DNA from: JAJFUG01 sp964473155
GTDB taxonomy: Bacteria; Gemmatimonadota; Glassbacteria; GWA2-58-10
Direction: 5' to 3'
Assembly (NCBI GenBank): GCA_964473155.1
Contig: CAYYNT010000038.1
Span: 1-40,723, forward strand
Length of the DNA: 40,723 nt
Positions 15,949 through 24,231 of this stretch are shown piece by piece (the first letter of the stretch is position 1; every line of letters begins with the position of its first letter). The notes below the pieces were generated by a model. That model was not told the origin of the DNA, made no database searches, and saw only the letters and a program-made list of their open reading frames with translations. The translations under genes and the position numbers were made by a program.

Positions 15949-16737
15949 ATGGAAGACCGGATGGACCAGTCTGCGCTGGAACCGCTTGTCCGAAAAAAAC
16001 ATATCGCTCTCGAAACTTTGGAGCGTTATACGGGCAGCGCGCCGGAACGGTTTCAGCCCTATATTCTCCTGACCAATTTCCAGCTTTACGCCGAACGTTT
16101 TGCCGCCGGGGATAGAAAATCCAGTCACCGGGGATCGGCGATGAGCGCGGTGCACGACCCGGCGGCGGGTATCAGTCTGGTCTGTTTCGGCATCGGCTCG
16201 CCCAACGCCGCGCTGATCGTGGACGTCCTGTCGGCGGTAGAGCCGAAAGCCATGCTTTTCCTGGGGATGTGCGGGGGGTTGAGCGAAAAGCACCGGGTGG
16301 GAGATTTTTTCCTTCCCACGGCGGCGATACGGGATGACGGGGCCAGCCACCATTATCTGCCCGAACGTGTCCCGGCTCTGCCCTATTTCCTGATCCAGCG
16401 CCATCTCAGCCTGGAGCTTGACCGTCGCGGCCTGACTTGCCGTCATGGTATAATTCACACCACCAGTTACCGTTTCTGGGAGTTCGACGGCGCTTTCCGC
16501 GAAACCCTGATAGCCGAGCGGGCCCGGGCGATCGACATGGAAACCGCCACCGTGTTCGCGGTCGGATTCGCGCTCGACCTCAAAGTCGGCGCTCTGCTGC
16601 TCATCAGCGACCTCCCGCTGACTGTCGAGGGGATCAAGACACGGAGGAGTTCGCGCGTGGTGTTCGACAAATTCACCGGCCTTCATCTGGAAACCGGCAT
16701 CGAGACACTGATCAGGATGCAGCATAATAGCGGCTGA
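15949..16737 (+). CDS. amn: AMP nucleosidase (Bacteroidetes-type short form)
   Basis: A 262-residue nucleoside phosphorylase-fold enzyme expected to split AMP into adenine and ribose 5-phosphate. The N-terminal RYTGSAPERFQPYILLTNF and YAERFA are typical of the short AMP nucleosidases annotated in Bacteroidetes. The PNP-fold core is seen in LVCFGIGSPNAALIVDVL, LFLGMCGGLSE, HTTSYRFWEFD and the substrate-binding AIDMETATVFAVGFAL, where Met-Glu contact ribose in this fold. It lacks the extra N-terminal regulatory domain of the long proteobacterial Amn. AGGAG lies eight bases before the ATG. It is divergent from the Gfo/Idh unit and 103 bases before glgP. A purine phosphorylase of related specificity cannot be excluded. 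Confidence 0.82.
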   Translation: MEDRMDQSALEPLVRKKHIALETLERYTGSAPERFQPYILLTNFQLYAERFAAGDRKSSHRGSAMSAVHDPAAGISLVCFGIGSPNAALIVDVLSAVEPKAMLFLGMCGGLSEKHRVGDFFLPTAAIRDDGASHHYLPERVPALPYFLIQRHLSLELDRRGLTCRHGIIHTTSYRFWEFDGAFRETLIAERARAIDMETATVFAVGFALDLKVGALLLISDLPLTVEGIKTRRSSRVVFDKFTGLHLETGIETLIRMQHNSG

Positions 16738-16840
16738 CAAGCCGCCGATAGATCCGAAATCTCACTGGGCGCCGTTCACGGAAAGAATCCGGCGTTCAAG
16801 CACACAACATCCCATGCCGCTGGACCACAAGGGACTCCAC

Positions 16841-19405
16841 ATGAAAAACATCACAGAGTTTTCGATTGTCCCCGCGCTGCCCGAAAAACTGCGCGTGCTG
16901 CGCGAGATCGCCGGCAATCTCTACTGGGCCTGGGATCAGGACCTGATCGAGCTTTTCCGCCGCATGGACCCGAACCTCTGGGAAGCGACCCGCCACAACC
17001 CATCCCTGATCCTGGATACAATCGATCAGACCACTCTGGACAAGCTGGCCGTGGATGATGGATTCCTGGACCACCTGAACTCGGCCCGGCAGCGCCTGAA
17101 TGAATATCTGGGGGATACGCGGACCTGGTTCCAGAAAACGCACGGTGAGAAAAAGAATAAATGGACCGTGGCCTATTTCAGCGCCGAGTTCGGAATCACC
17201 GAATGCCTGCCGATCTATTCGGGTGGCCTGGGAGTATTGGCCGGCGACCATGTCAAGAGCGCCAGCGACCTGGGAGCGCCTCTGGTGGGCGTGGGGCTGA
17301 TGTACCAGCACGGTTATTTCCGTCAGTACCTGAATATCGACGGGTACCAGCAGGAATCCTACTACGACAACGACCCCTACAAGCTTCCGGTCATGCCGGT
17401 AAACGACACTCAGGGCAAGCAGATCGTGATCTCCGTGCCGTTCCCCGGACGCAATGTCTGCGCCCGCCTCTGGAAAGCACAGGCCGGACGGGTCCCGCTG
17501 TACCTTCTCGACACCAATGTCCCCGATAACAGCCCCTCCGACAGGGCGATCACTTACCAGCTTTACGGCGGGGACAAGGAAATGCGCATTCAGCAGGAAA
17601 TACTGATGGGTGTGGGCGGACTGATCGCGCTGGACGCCATGGGAATAGACCCGGAAGTCTGTCACATGAACGAGGGGCATGCCGCTTTCCTTGGCATCGA
17701 GCGTATCCGGCGGCTGACCACACGCGAGAAGCTCTCATTCGACGAGGCCCTGGCCGCGGTTCGGCCCGGTACGATTTTCACCACCCACACTCCGGTTCCG
17801 GCCGGGATCGACACTTTCGATCCGGCCATGGTGGATTATTATTTTGCGCCCCTTTATGGACAGCTCGGTCTGGACAAGCGCCGTTTTATGTCGCTGGGCC
17901 GCCGTAATCCGGACAATGATCTCGAACCTTTCAACATGGTCTACCTGGCTTTCCGCCTTTCCGGCTATTACAACGGAGTCAGCCGCCTTCATGGCGCGGT
18001 CAGCCGCAACATGTGGCAGAATGTCTGGAGCGGAGTGCCGCTGGAGGACGTGCCGATCACCTATGTCACCAACGGCGTGCATATACACTCCTGGCTGAGC
18101 CGTGATTTCGGTTCGCTGTACGACCGCTACCTGGGTCACCGCTGGCGCGAAAATCCCACCGACAAGGCGGTGTGGGAAAGGGTGGACCAGATACCGTCGG
18201 AGGAAATCTGGCGTACACATGAGCGCCGCCGCGAGCGGCTGGTGGCTTTCGCCCGAAAACGCCTGAAACGTCATCTCTCCGAACGCGGGGCATCGAGCCA
18301 GGAAATCGGTCTGGCGGACGAGGTCCTGGAGCCGGATGTCCTGACTATCGGCTTCGCCCGCCGTTTTGCCACATACAAGCGCGCCACCCTGCTGCTGAAA
18401 GATGTGGAACGGCTGAAACGCATCATGAACAACAAAGAGCGCCCGGTGCAGTTTATTTTCGCCGGCAAGGCGCATCCGCGGGACGAGGAGGGCAAGGCTT
18501 TCATCCGCCAGATCGTGCACTTCTCGAACGATCCCGAGGTGCGCCGCCGGATCGTGTTCCTCGAAAACTACGACCTGATAGTCTCCCGCTACATGGTCCA
18601 GGGAGTGGATGTCTGGCTGAACAATCCGCGCCGTCCGATGGAGGCCTCCGGCACCAGCGGCATGAAAGCCGTATACAATGGGGCGCTCAACCTGAGCACC
18701 CTGGATGGATGGTGGGATGAGGCCTACGAGGTTGAGCGCGACTCAGGCTGGGCTATCGGCAAAGGCGAGGAATACACCGACCTTGTCCTCCAGGATGAGA
18801 TCGAGTCCAACGCCCTCTATAACCTTCTGGAAAACGAGGTGGTCCCGCAGTTCTACCAGCGGAGCGAAAACGGCTTGCCACGCCGCTGGATAGACAAAAT
18901 GCGCGCCTCGATCTCCAAGCTTGGACCGCTGTTCAATACCAACCGCATGGTCCAGGAATACCTGGAGCGCTTCTACCTTCCCGCGGCGGCAAGCACGACC
19001 AACCTGAGCGCCGATGGATACGCCCGCGCCAGAGAAATGGCCGCCTGGGCCGGACGGGTCCGGGAAGCCTGGGGCGGGCTGCGGATCGAAAAAGTGGAGG
19101 CGGATGTCTCGCGGGAATACCTAGTCGGCTCTGAAATGACCGTGCGGGCAGAGATCAGGCTTGGTTCGCTCGCCCCTGAGGATGTCTCGGTGGAGGTTTA
19201 TTACGGGCCGCTTAACCAGCGCCGTGAGATCACCAGCGCCGGAAAGGTGGTCATGGCCCACAAAAGCGCCAGCGGCGGCGTTCATAAGTTCGAGGGGCTG
19301 GTGCGCTGCTCACACAGCGGCCGGCACGGATTTACGCTGCGTGTTCTGCCCCGTCATGAGGAAATGGTGAATCCCTACGAACTCGGACTGATCTTATGGC
19401 AATAG
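16841..19405 (+). CDS. glgP: Alpha-glucan (glycogen) phosphorylase
   Basis: An 854-residue GT35 enzyme of the short bacterial/archaeal form (TIGR02094-like), which releases glucose 1-phosphate from glycogen or maltodextrin. The N-terminal domain REIAGNLYWAWDQD and LWEATRHNP, the AYFSAEFGITECLPIYSGGLG block, and HMNEGHAAFLGIER are diagnostic. The PLP region is EASGTSGMKAVYNGALNLST, with the Schiff-base Lys, followed by LDGWWDEAY. A C-terminal beta-rich extension (about residues 745-854) is usual in this form. The ATG at 16841 is preferred because MKNITEF aligns with the family start and AAGGGA precedes it; ATG at 16814 is a weaker option. Its last ten bases overlap the phosphofructokinase start, which ties glycogen breakdown to glycolysis. 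Confidence 0.93.
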   Translation: MKNITEFSIVPALPEKLRVLREIAGNLYWAWDQDLIELFRRMDPNLWEATRHNPSLILDTIDQTTLDKLAVDDGFLDHLNSARQRLNEYLGDTRTWFQKTHGEKKNKWTVAYFSAEFGITECLPIYSGGLGVLAGDHVKSASDLGAPLVGVGLMYQHGYFRQYLNIDGYQQESYYDNDPYKLPVMPVNDTQGKQIVISVPFPGRNVCARLWKAQAGRVPLYLLDTNVPDNSPSDRAITYQLYGGDKEMRIQQEILMGVGGLIALDAMGIDPEVCHMNEGHAAFLGIERIRRLTTREKLSFDEALAAVRPGTIFTTHTPVPAGIDTFDPAMVDYYFAPLYGQLGLDKRRFMSLGRRNPDNDLEPFNMVYLAFRLSGYYNGVSRLHGAVSRNMWQNVWSGVPLEDVPITYVTNGVHIHSWLSRDFGSLYDRYLGHRWRENPTDKAVWERVDQIPSEEIWRTHERRRERLVAFARKRLKRHLSERGASSQEIGLADEVLEPDVLTIGFARRFATYKRATLLLKDVERLKRIMNNKERPVQFIFAGKAHPRDEEGKAFIRQIVHFSNDPEVRRRIVFLENYDLIVSRYMVQGVDVWLNNPRRPMEASGTSGMKAVYNGALNLSTLDGWWDEAYEVERDSGWAIGKGEEYTDLVLQDEIESNALYNLLENEVVPQFYQRSENGLPRRWIDKMRASISKLGPLFNTNRMVQEYLERFYLPAAASTTNLSADGYARAREMAAWAGRVREAWGGLRIEKVEADVSREYLVGSEMTVRAEIRLGSLAPEDVSVEVYYGPLNQRREITSAGKVVMAHKSASGGVHKFEGLVRCSHSGRHGFTLRVLPRHEEMVNPYELGLILWQ

Positions 19406-20745
19406 TTCCGGAAATCAGTCCGAAAGACCTTGAAGTGCGCTCTCTGGGAACTCCACGTCTGGATTCCCCGCTCGGGTTGTCCTCATCTCCCGATGATGAG
19501 CTGCCGGATTATAAGACCGACGATATCCGTATCCCGCTGCAGGTGTTCCTGCCCCGAAGCGGGACCCGGCAGGATGAAGCATCCTTCGAGTGCGCCGGGC
19601 CGCGTCCGCGGATATTCTTCGATCCGCAGAACACCCGGGCGGCCATTGTCACCTGCGGCGGACTCTGTCCCGGGATCAACAATGTAGTCCAGTCGATATT
19701 CCTGGAGCTTTATTATCGCTATGGGGTCCGGCGGATACTCGGAGTGCGCTACGGCTACGCCGGTTTCGACATGTCCGCCGCGCAGACTCCGCTGGAGCTT
19801 ACTCCCCAGCGGGTGGACGGCTTGCAGCACCACGGCGGCTCCTTCCTTGGCTCCTCCCGCGGTTCGGTCGACCCGGCGATAATCGTGGAATCCTGCCGGA
19901 GATGGAAAGTCAACCAGCTTTACGCCATCGGGGGGGACGGGACCCTGAAGGGGGCGCACGCCGTGGCCATGGAGGCCCAACGCCAGGGTTACGAGCTGGC
20001 GGTGATCGGAGTGCCCAAAACAATTGACAACGATATCCTTTACGTCTATAAGACTTTCGGGTTCGACACGGCGGTGCAGGCCGCCCGGGAGGTGCTCACG
20101 GCCGCGCACAACGAGGCCGAGGGCGCGCCGAACGGCGTGGGCCTGGTCAAGCTGATGGGCCGCGACAGCGGGTTCATCGCCTGCCACGCCACCCTGGCCA
20201 GCATGGTGGTCAATTTCTGCCTCATACCGGAAGCGCCCTTTGTCCTGGATGGCCCCGGCGGGCTGCTGGAGCTTCTGGAGAAGCGCCTGGCGCGCCGAGA
20301 CCATGCAGTTATCGCCGTGGCCGAGGGGGCGGGACTCGACCTGGTGGAAAGCGGTGAAATCCTGCGCGACAAGAGCGGCAATATCGCCTACAGCCAGATG
20401 TCGAAAGATATCGGCGCGTTCCTGCGCGACAGGATAAAAGAGCATTTCAAAGGCCGCGGCCGCGAGGTGAATGTCAAGTATATCGACCCGAGCTACGTGA
20501 TCCGCAGCGTTCCGGCGGAGGCGGGCGACGCGCTTTTCTGCAACGATCTGGGCCGCGCCGCGGTCCACGCCGCCATGGCCGGAAAAACCGATATGGTCGT
20601 GGGTCTGTGGCACAATGTTCTCACGCATGTCCCGTTAGCCGTGGTCACCCGCGGCAAGAAAAAAGTCCCGCTGGAAAGCAGCCTCTGGAACAGCGTGCTC
20701 TCGGCCACCGGCCAGCCGGGGAAAATCGGGGCTGAAACGAGATGA
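19396..20745 (+). CDS. pfkA: 6-phosphofructokinase, ATP-dependent long form
   Basis: A 449-residue group-A phosphofructokinase with an N-terminal extension, as in spirochete, plant-related and trypanosome-like PFKs. Key motifs: VTCGGLCPGINNVV (phosphate loop), AIGGDGTLKGA (179-183) and VPKTIDNDI (207-213), then GRDSGFIACHA and VAEGAG. The combination GGDGT plus PKTIDND is informative: Gly after GGD suggests ATP, while GGDD would suggest pyrophosphate; Lys in PKTIDND is found in both pyrophosphate enzymes and the ATP-dependent long forms. ATP use is therefore predicted but not certain. The start lies inside the end of glgP (10-base overlap) without its own strong site, so translation is probably coupled. 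Its stop overlaps the pyruvate kinase start by four bases (ATGA). Confidence 0.9.
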   Translation: MAIVPEISPKDLEVRSLGTPRLDSPLGLSSSPDDELPDYKTDDIRIPLQVFLPRSGTRQDEASFECAGPRPRIFFDPQNTRAAIVTCGGLCPGINNVVQSIFLELYYRYGVRRILGVRYGYAGFDMSAAQTPLELTPQRVDGLQHHGGSFLGSSRGSVDPAIIVESCRRWKVNQLYAIGGDGTLKGAHAVAMEAQRQGYELAVIGVPKTIDNDILYVYKTFGFDTAVQAAREVLTAAHNEAEGAPNGVGLVKLMGRDSGFIACHATLASMVVNFCLIPEAPFVLDGPGGLLELLEKRLARRDHAVIAVAEGAGLDLVESGEILRDKSGNIAYSQMSKDIGAFLRDRIKEHFKGRGREVNVKYIDPSYVIRSVPAEAGDALFCNDLGRAAVHAAMAGKTDMVVGLWHNVLTHVPLAVVTRGKKKVPLESSLWNSVLSATGQPGKIGAETR

Positions 20746-21764
20746 GCGCCCCGCGCCGCACCGGAATCATGTGCACCCTGGGGCCGTCCTGCCTTGACCG
20801 CCGGGTTCTGAGCGCCATGCTGGAAACCGGTATGGACGGCGCGCGGGTGAATTTCTCGCACCTTTCCCCCGGCGAATCGGAACGTCTTATCCTTCCATTT
20901 AAAGAAGCAGCCGCGGAATCCGGGCGAAAAGTCCGTCTTCTGGGTGACCTTCAGGGCCCCCGCCCGCGAACCTCTATCGCCCCCGAGGACGGAGTGTTTC
21001 TGAAAACTGGCTGCGAGACAACCCTTTGCGCCGGATCCGAGCCGCTCCGGGCGGATAGGATCACTATCGACTGCCAAGAACTGATCCAAGCGCTGTCTCC
21101 GGGCGCTCGCGTGCTGATGAACGACGGGGCGGTGGAGCTGGCAGTGCTGGAAAAAGCCGCTGAGGGCGCGCGCTGCAAAGTGATTCGCGGCGGGGTCCTC
21201 GAAGGCCGCAAGGGAGTCAATGCGCCGGGTGTTGCACTGGATCTACCCCCGCTCATGGACAAGGACCGCGCCGACCTGGACTGCATGGCCGCCGCCGGTT
21301 TCGACAGCGTGGCGCTCTCGTTCGTGCGGGACGCCGGATCGGTTCGGGCGGTGCGCGATTACCTGAACTCACGAAAGTACAGGTTGCATCTGGTAGCCAA
21401 AATCGAGCGCGCCGAGGCCCTGGACAATCTGGAGGAAATACTGGATGCAGCCGGCAGCGTCCTGGTGGCGCGCGGCGACCTGGGGGTGGAGATCGGGCTG
21501 GAGCATGTGCCCGCGGCCCAGAAACGGGTGCTCAAGCTGGCCGCCGCGCTGGGCAGGGAGTCGATCACCTCGACCCAGATACTGGAGTCCATGCGCGCGA
21601 ACCCAGTGCCCACCCGAGCCGAGGTGAGCGACATCTACAACGCCGTCCTGGACGGCACGGGCTGGCTGCTGTTCACCGGCGAGACCGCGCGAGGGAAATA
21701 CCCTGTGGAAGTGGTGCGCACCGCGGCGGAAGTGGCAAAAGAGGCGGAGAAAACTTTATTGTGA
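20742..21764 (+). CDS. pyk: Short pyruvate kinase lacking the C-terminal domain
   Basis: A 340-residue pyruvate kinase, which makes ATP and pyruvate from phosphoenolpyruvate. The A and B domains are present: IMCTLGPSC, ARVNFSH (Arg35, Asn37, Ser39, His40), LGDLQGPRPRTS, LMNDGAVEL, PPLMDKDRADLDC, VAKIERAEALDNLEEI (catalytic Lys), LVARGDLGVEIG, and TSTQILESM. The protein ends about 20 residues after TGETARGKYPVE. The C-terminal allosteric domain of ordinary pyruvate kinases (about 470 residues) is absent, so control by fructose 1,6-bisphosphate or AMP through that domain is unlikely. Some usually invariant positions differ (GPRPRT for GPkIRT, NDG for DDG). No frame continues the missing part after the stop, so this is a genuine short form, not a frameshift. 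Confidence 0.85.
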   Translation: MSAPRRTGIMCTLGPSCLDRRVLSAMLETGMDGARVNFSHLSPGESERLILPFKEAAAESGRKVRLLGDLQGPRPRTSIAPEDGVFLKTGCETTLCAGSEPLRADRITIDCQELIQALSPGARVLMNDGAVELAVLEKAAEGARCKVIRGGVLEGRKGVNAPGVALDLPPLMDKDRADLDCMAAAGFDSVALSFVRDAGSVRAVRDYLNSRKYRLHLVAKIERAEALDNLEEILDAAGSVLVARGDLGVEIGLEHVPAAQKRVLKLAAALGRESITSTQILESMRANPVPTRAEVSDIYNAVLDGTGWLLFTGETARGKYPVEVVRTAAEVAKEAEKTLL

Positions 21765-21874
21765 TTCAGTACAAATCCTTATTCTTTTCTTTCTGACTTT
21801 CTCTGCCGCATTGCTGCCGAATGTCTGAAATTCTACCTCTGTAATCCTGCCGTCATATTCAGACAGCATCTCTG

Positions 21875-21903
21875 TTGACTGTCCGGTTGCGGCGGTCTAT
21901 TTT
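21875..21903 (+). promoter_or_regulatory. Possible promoter of the small Cys-containing protein gene
   Basis: TTGACT (21875-21880), 17 bases, TATTTT (21898-21903), about 83 bases before the ATG at 21987. Confidence 0.45.
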
Positions 21904-21986
21904 TATTCCCATGTAACAGAAAGAATCGGTTGCCGGGTAGCGAACATTACATCCCCGGCGGCGTTAAACACTCAGGGAGAAACAGA

Positions 21987-22196
21987 ATGCCAATAGAAGG
22001 TTTTATCGACTACCAGCGCCGCGAGTACTGCAAGGACATCCGCTGCCCGGTGCAGTTGCTGCTGGACCAGCAGCCGGAAGGCTCAGAGCAGTACGGCCAG
22101 GTGCGCTCGATTTGCCAGAGCGCGTGTATCCACACCACTTACGAGTTCCATCACTGGCTGATCCAGAAAGGCTATGAGGTGGTGCGCCGGGGGTGA
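21987..22196 (+). CDS. Small four-cysteine protein, function unknown
   Basis: A 69-residue protein beginning MPIEGFIDYQRREYC. It contains two Cys pairs, YCKDIRCPVQ and SICQSACIHTT, followed by an aromatic and basic end (YEFHHWLIQKGYEVVRR). The pairs (C-x4-C and C-x3-C) could bind zinc or an Fe-S cluster. The start is set by AGGGAG about seven bases upstream; longer starts lack a site. It lies between the glycolytic operon and the LsrF-like gene and has a possible promoter of its own. I recall no named family and give no function. Confidence 0.6.
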   Translation: MPIEGFIDYQRREYCKDIRCPVQLLLDQQPEGSEQYGQVRSICQSACIHTTYEFHHWLIQKGYEVVRRG

Positions 22197-22225
22197 GGCT
22201 CCGTATGCCGCGACATTTCTGTCTG

Positions 22226-22253
22226 GTAGGATCAATTCATGAATTGACCCTAC
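22226..22253. repeat. Palindromic element (REP/MITE-like)
   Basis: Arms GTAGGATCAATTC (22226-22238) and GAATTGACCCTAC (22241-22253) are complementary at 12 of 13 positions around a two-base centre, with a perfect core CAATTCATGAATTG. Short GTAGGG...CCCTAC palindromes of this style are known as dispersed repeats in many environmental bacterial genomes. It stands alone in the gap between two genes; no second full copy is visible in this window. Confidence 0.5.
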
Positions 22254-22270
22254 GTTATATTGACCTCACG

Positions 22271-22300
22271 TTTAAATCGTTCGAAAGAATGTTATATAAT
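22271..22300 (+). promoter_or_regulatory. Promoter of the LsrF-like gene
   Basis: A perfect TATAAT (22295-22300) has TTTAAA 18 bases upstream (22271-22276). GGAGG at 22308-22312 serves the ATG at 22321, so the leader is very short. Confidence 0.5.
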
Positions 22301-22320
22301 ACATAACGGAGGCTTAAATT

Positions 22321-23148
22321 ATGGACTGGGGAATGCAAAACCGCCTGAGCCGCCTGATACCGGCGGATGGCCGCTGCTTTTTCCTGCCGATAGATCACGG
22401 CTATTTCCAGGGTCCCACCACCTGCCTGGAGCAGCCGGGCGAGACAATCCGCCCGCTGGTCCCCTACTCGGACGCCCTGTTCTGCACACGCGGCGTGCTG
22501 CGCGCCTGCGTGCCGCCGTCGATCCAGATACCGATCATCCTGCGGGTCTCGGGCGGAACGAGCGTGGTCGGGCCGGGGCTGGAGGATGAGATACTGACCA
22601 CCTCCATCGAGGAAATACTGCGGCTGAACGTCTCGGCCGTGGGAGTCTCGGTGTTCGTAGGCACAAGCTGGGAGTGCCAGACCCTGGGCAACCTGACCGA
22701 GATGGTCAACCTGTGCTCGGACTACTGTATCCCGGTGATGGCCGTGACCGCGGTGGGCAAGGAGTTGGAGAAGCGCGACGCCCGCTACCTGGCCCTGGCC
22801 AGCCGTATCTGCGCCGAGCTGGGCGCCAGCGTGGTCAAGACTTACTGGTGCAAGGATTTCGACAAGATCACCGGCGGCTGCCCGGTCCCGGTGGTGATCG
22901 CCGGAGGCCCGGCCTGCGAGACCGAGCTGGAGGTGTTCGAGTTCGTGTACGACGGTATCCAGAACGGTGCGATAGGGGTCAATCTGGGGCGCAATGTCTG
23001 GAAGAACGCCCATCCGGTCCCGATGATCCGCGCGCTCAACGCCGTGATCCACGGCAACGCGAAACCGAAAGAGGCCGACCAGCTTTTCAAGGAACTGGCG
23101 GCGGGTGAAAGCAAGGGCAAAGCCAAGAAATGTAAAAAGGAGAAATAA
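22321..23148 (+). CDS. lsrF: LsrF-type thiolase / DhnA-type class I aldolase
   Basis: A 275-residue TIM-barrel protein of the DeoC/LacD/DhnA group. The start MDWGMQNRLSRL, the loop PIDHGYFQGPTTCLE, LFCTRGVLRACVPP and LRVSGG match LsrF, the E. coli enzyme that transfers an acetyl group from phospho-AI-2 breakdown product to CoA. The Schiff-base type lysine is in SVVKTYW (Lys173), and GCPVPVVIAGG plus GVNLGRNVW form the phosphate site. No lsrK, lsrR, lsrB or transporter genes are nearby. Next to phosphofructokinase and pyruvate kinase, use as a fructose-bisphosphate or other sugar-phosphate aldolase is a reasonable alternative. The C-terminus has a Lys-rich tail. GGAGG lies eight bases before the ATG; the stop touches the next ATG. 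Confidence 0.8.
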   Translation: MDWGMQNRLSRLIPADGRCFFLPIDHGYFQGPTTCLEQPGETIRPLVPYSDALFCTRGVLRACVPPSIQIPIILRVSGGTSVVGPGLEDEILTTSIEEILRLNVSAVGVSVFVGTSWECQTLGNLTEMVNLCSDYCIPVMAVTAVGKELEKRDARYLALASRICAELGASVVKTYWCKDFDKITGGCPVPVVIAGGPACETELEVFEFVYDGIQNGAIGVNLGRNVWKNAHPVPMIRALNAVIHGNAKPKEADQLFKELAAGESKGKAKKCKKEK

Positions 23149-24195
23149 ATGAGCCTGGCCGGGACCCCCATGCGCGTGGCGATGTACTACAACAACCGGG
23201 ATGTCCGCCTTCAGGAACTGCCCGTGCCCGCAATCGGGCCGGGGGAGATGCTGGTCAAGGTCATGGCCAGCGGAATATGCGGCAGCGATGTCCTGGAATG
23301 GTACCGGATCAAGAAAGCCCCTCTCGTGCTGGGCCATGAGATCGCGGGCCAGGTGGTGGAGGTTGGCGCGGGCGTCACCCGGTACAAGCCGGGCGACCGG
23401 GTGTTCGTGGAGCATCATGTGCCCTGCAACACCTGCCGCTACTGTCTTGCCGGAAACCATACTGTCTGTCACACCCTGCACACGACGAATTTCGATCCGG
23501 GCGGGTTCGCCCAGTATCTGCGCGCCCCGGTGATCAACGTGGACCGCGGGACCCTTCTGCTTCCAGACAGCGTGACCTGGGACGAGGGCGCGTTCATCGA
23601 GCCGCTGGCCTGCGTGGTGCGGGGGCAGCGCATGGCGGGGTTCCAGCCTGGTCTAAGCGTGCTGGTGATCGGCAGCGGCATCTCGGGGCTGCTGCATATC
23701 ATGCTGGCCCGCGCGCAGGGGGCCGGGCGGATTATCGCCACGGACATAAGCGAGTACCGCAAGCGCAAGGCCGCCGAGTTCGGGGCGGACCACGTGCTGG
23801 ATGCGCGCGAGGATGTGCCGTCGCGGGTGCTGGAGCTGAATGACGGCCACGGAGCGGACCTTGTTATAGTCTGCGCCGCGGCCCTGCCCGCGTTCCAGCA
23901 GGGGCTGAAAAGCGTGGACCGGGGCGGGGCGGTGCTGTGTTTCGCCACCACCGATCCGGGAGTGGAGCTTTCGATCCCGGCCAACGAGTTCTGGCGCAAC
24001 TCGATCCGGGTTCTGCCCAGCTACGCCAACAGCCCGTACGACGCCGAGGTGGCGCTGGAGCTGATCCGGGCGAAACGGGTGGATGTGGCCCGCCTGGTCA
24101 CGCATCACCTTCCGCTGGCCGAAACCCAGCGCGGTTTCGACCTGGTGGCCAATCCCGGCGAGTCGATCAAGGTGATTATCGAGCCGTGGGAGTAA
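23149..24195 (+). CDS. Zinc-dependent alcohol/polyol dehydrogenase (MDR family)
   Basis: A 348-residue medium-chain dehydrogenase resembling sorbitol/threonine dehydrogenases, oxidising a secondary alcohol with NAD(P). The catalytic zinc ligands are Cys44 (SGICGSD), His63-Glu64 (LGHEIAGQ) and the Glu in FIEPLACV. The structural zinc Cys set is complete: CNTCRYCLAGNHTVC (93, 96, 99, 107). The Rossmann loop is VIGSGISGLL, and the Asp in ATDISEYR suggests preference for NAD. The ATG follows directly after the TAA of the LsrF-like gene, with AAGGAG inside that gene's end, so both are co-translated. The pair may process a phosphorylated or free keto-sugar, but the substrate is unknown. Confidence 0.88.
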   Translation: MSLAGTPMRVAMYYNNRDVRLQELPVPAIGPGEMLVKVMASGICGSDVLEWYRIKKAPLVLGHEIAGQVVEVGAGVTRYKPGDRVFVEHHVPCNTCRYCLAGNHTVCHTLHTTNFDPGGFAQYLRAPVINVDRGTLLLPDSVTWDEGAFIEPLACVVRGQRMAGFQPGLSVLVIGSGISGLLHIMLARAQGAGRIIATDISEYRKRKAAEFGADHVLDAREDVPSRVLELNDGHGADLVIVCAAALPAFQQGLKSVDRGGAVLCFATTDPGVELSIPANEFWRNSIRVLPSYANSPYDAEVALELIRAKRVDVARLVTHHLPLAETQRGFDLVANPGESIKVIIEPWE

Positions 24196-24231
24196 CTCGG
24201 CGATAAATGCAGGTCGCCCCGGAGAATATTT

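Noticed and set aside
15664..16740. Minus-strand frame of 358 codons
   Set aside because: Antisense of the AMP nucleosidase gene and its upstream region; no motif, no ribosome site.
19483..20628. Minus-strand frame of 381 codons over the phosphofructokinase gene
   Set aside because: The plus frame carries all PFK motifs and sits in an overlapping operon.
22255..23481. Minus-strand frame of 408 codons
   Set aside because: Antisense of the LsrF-like and dehydrogenase genes, with no recognisable domain.
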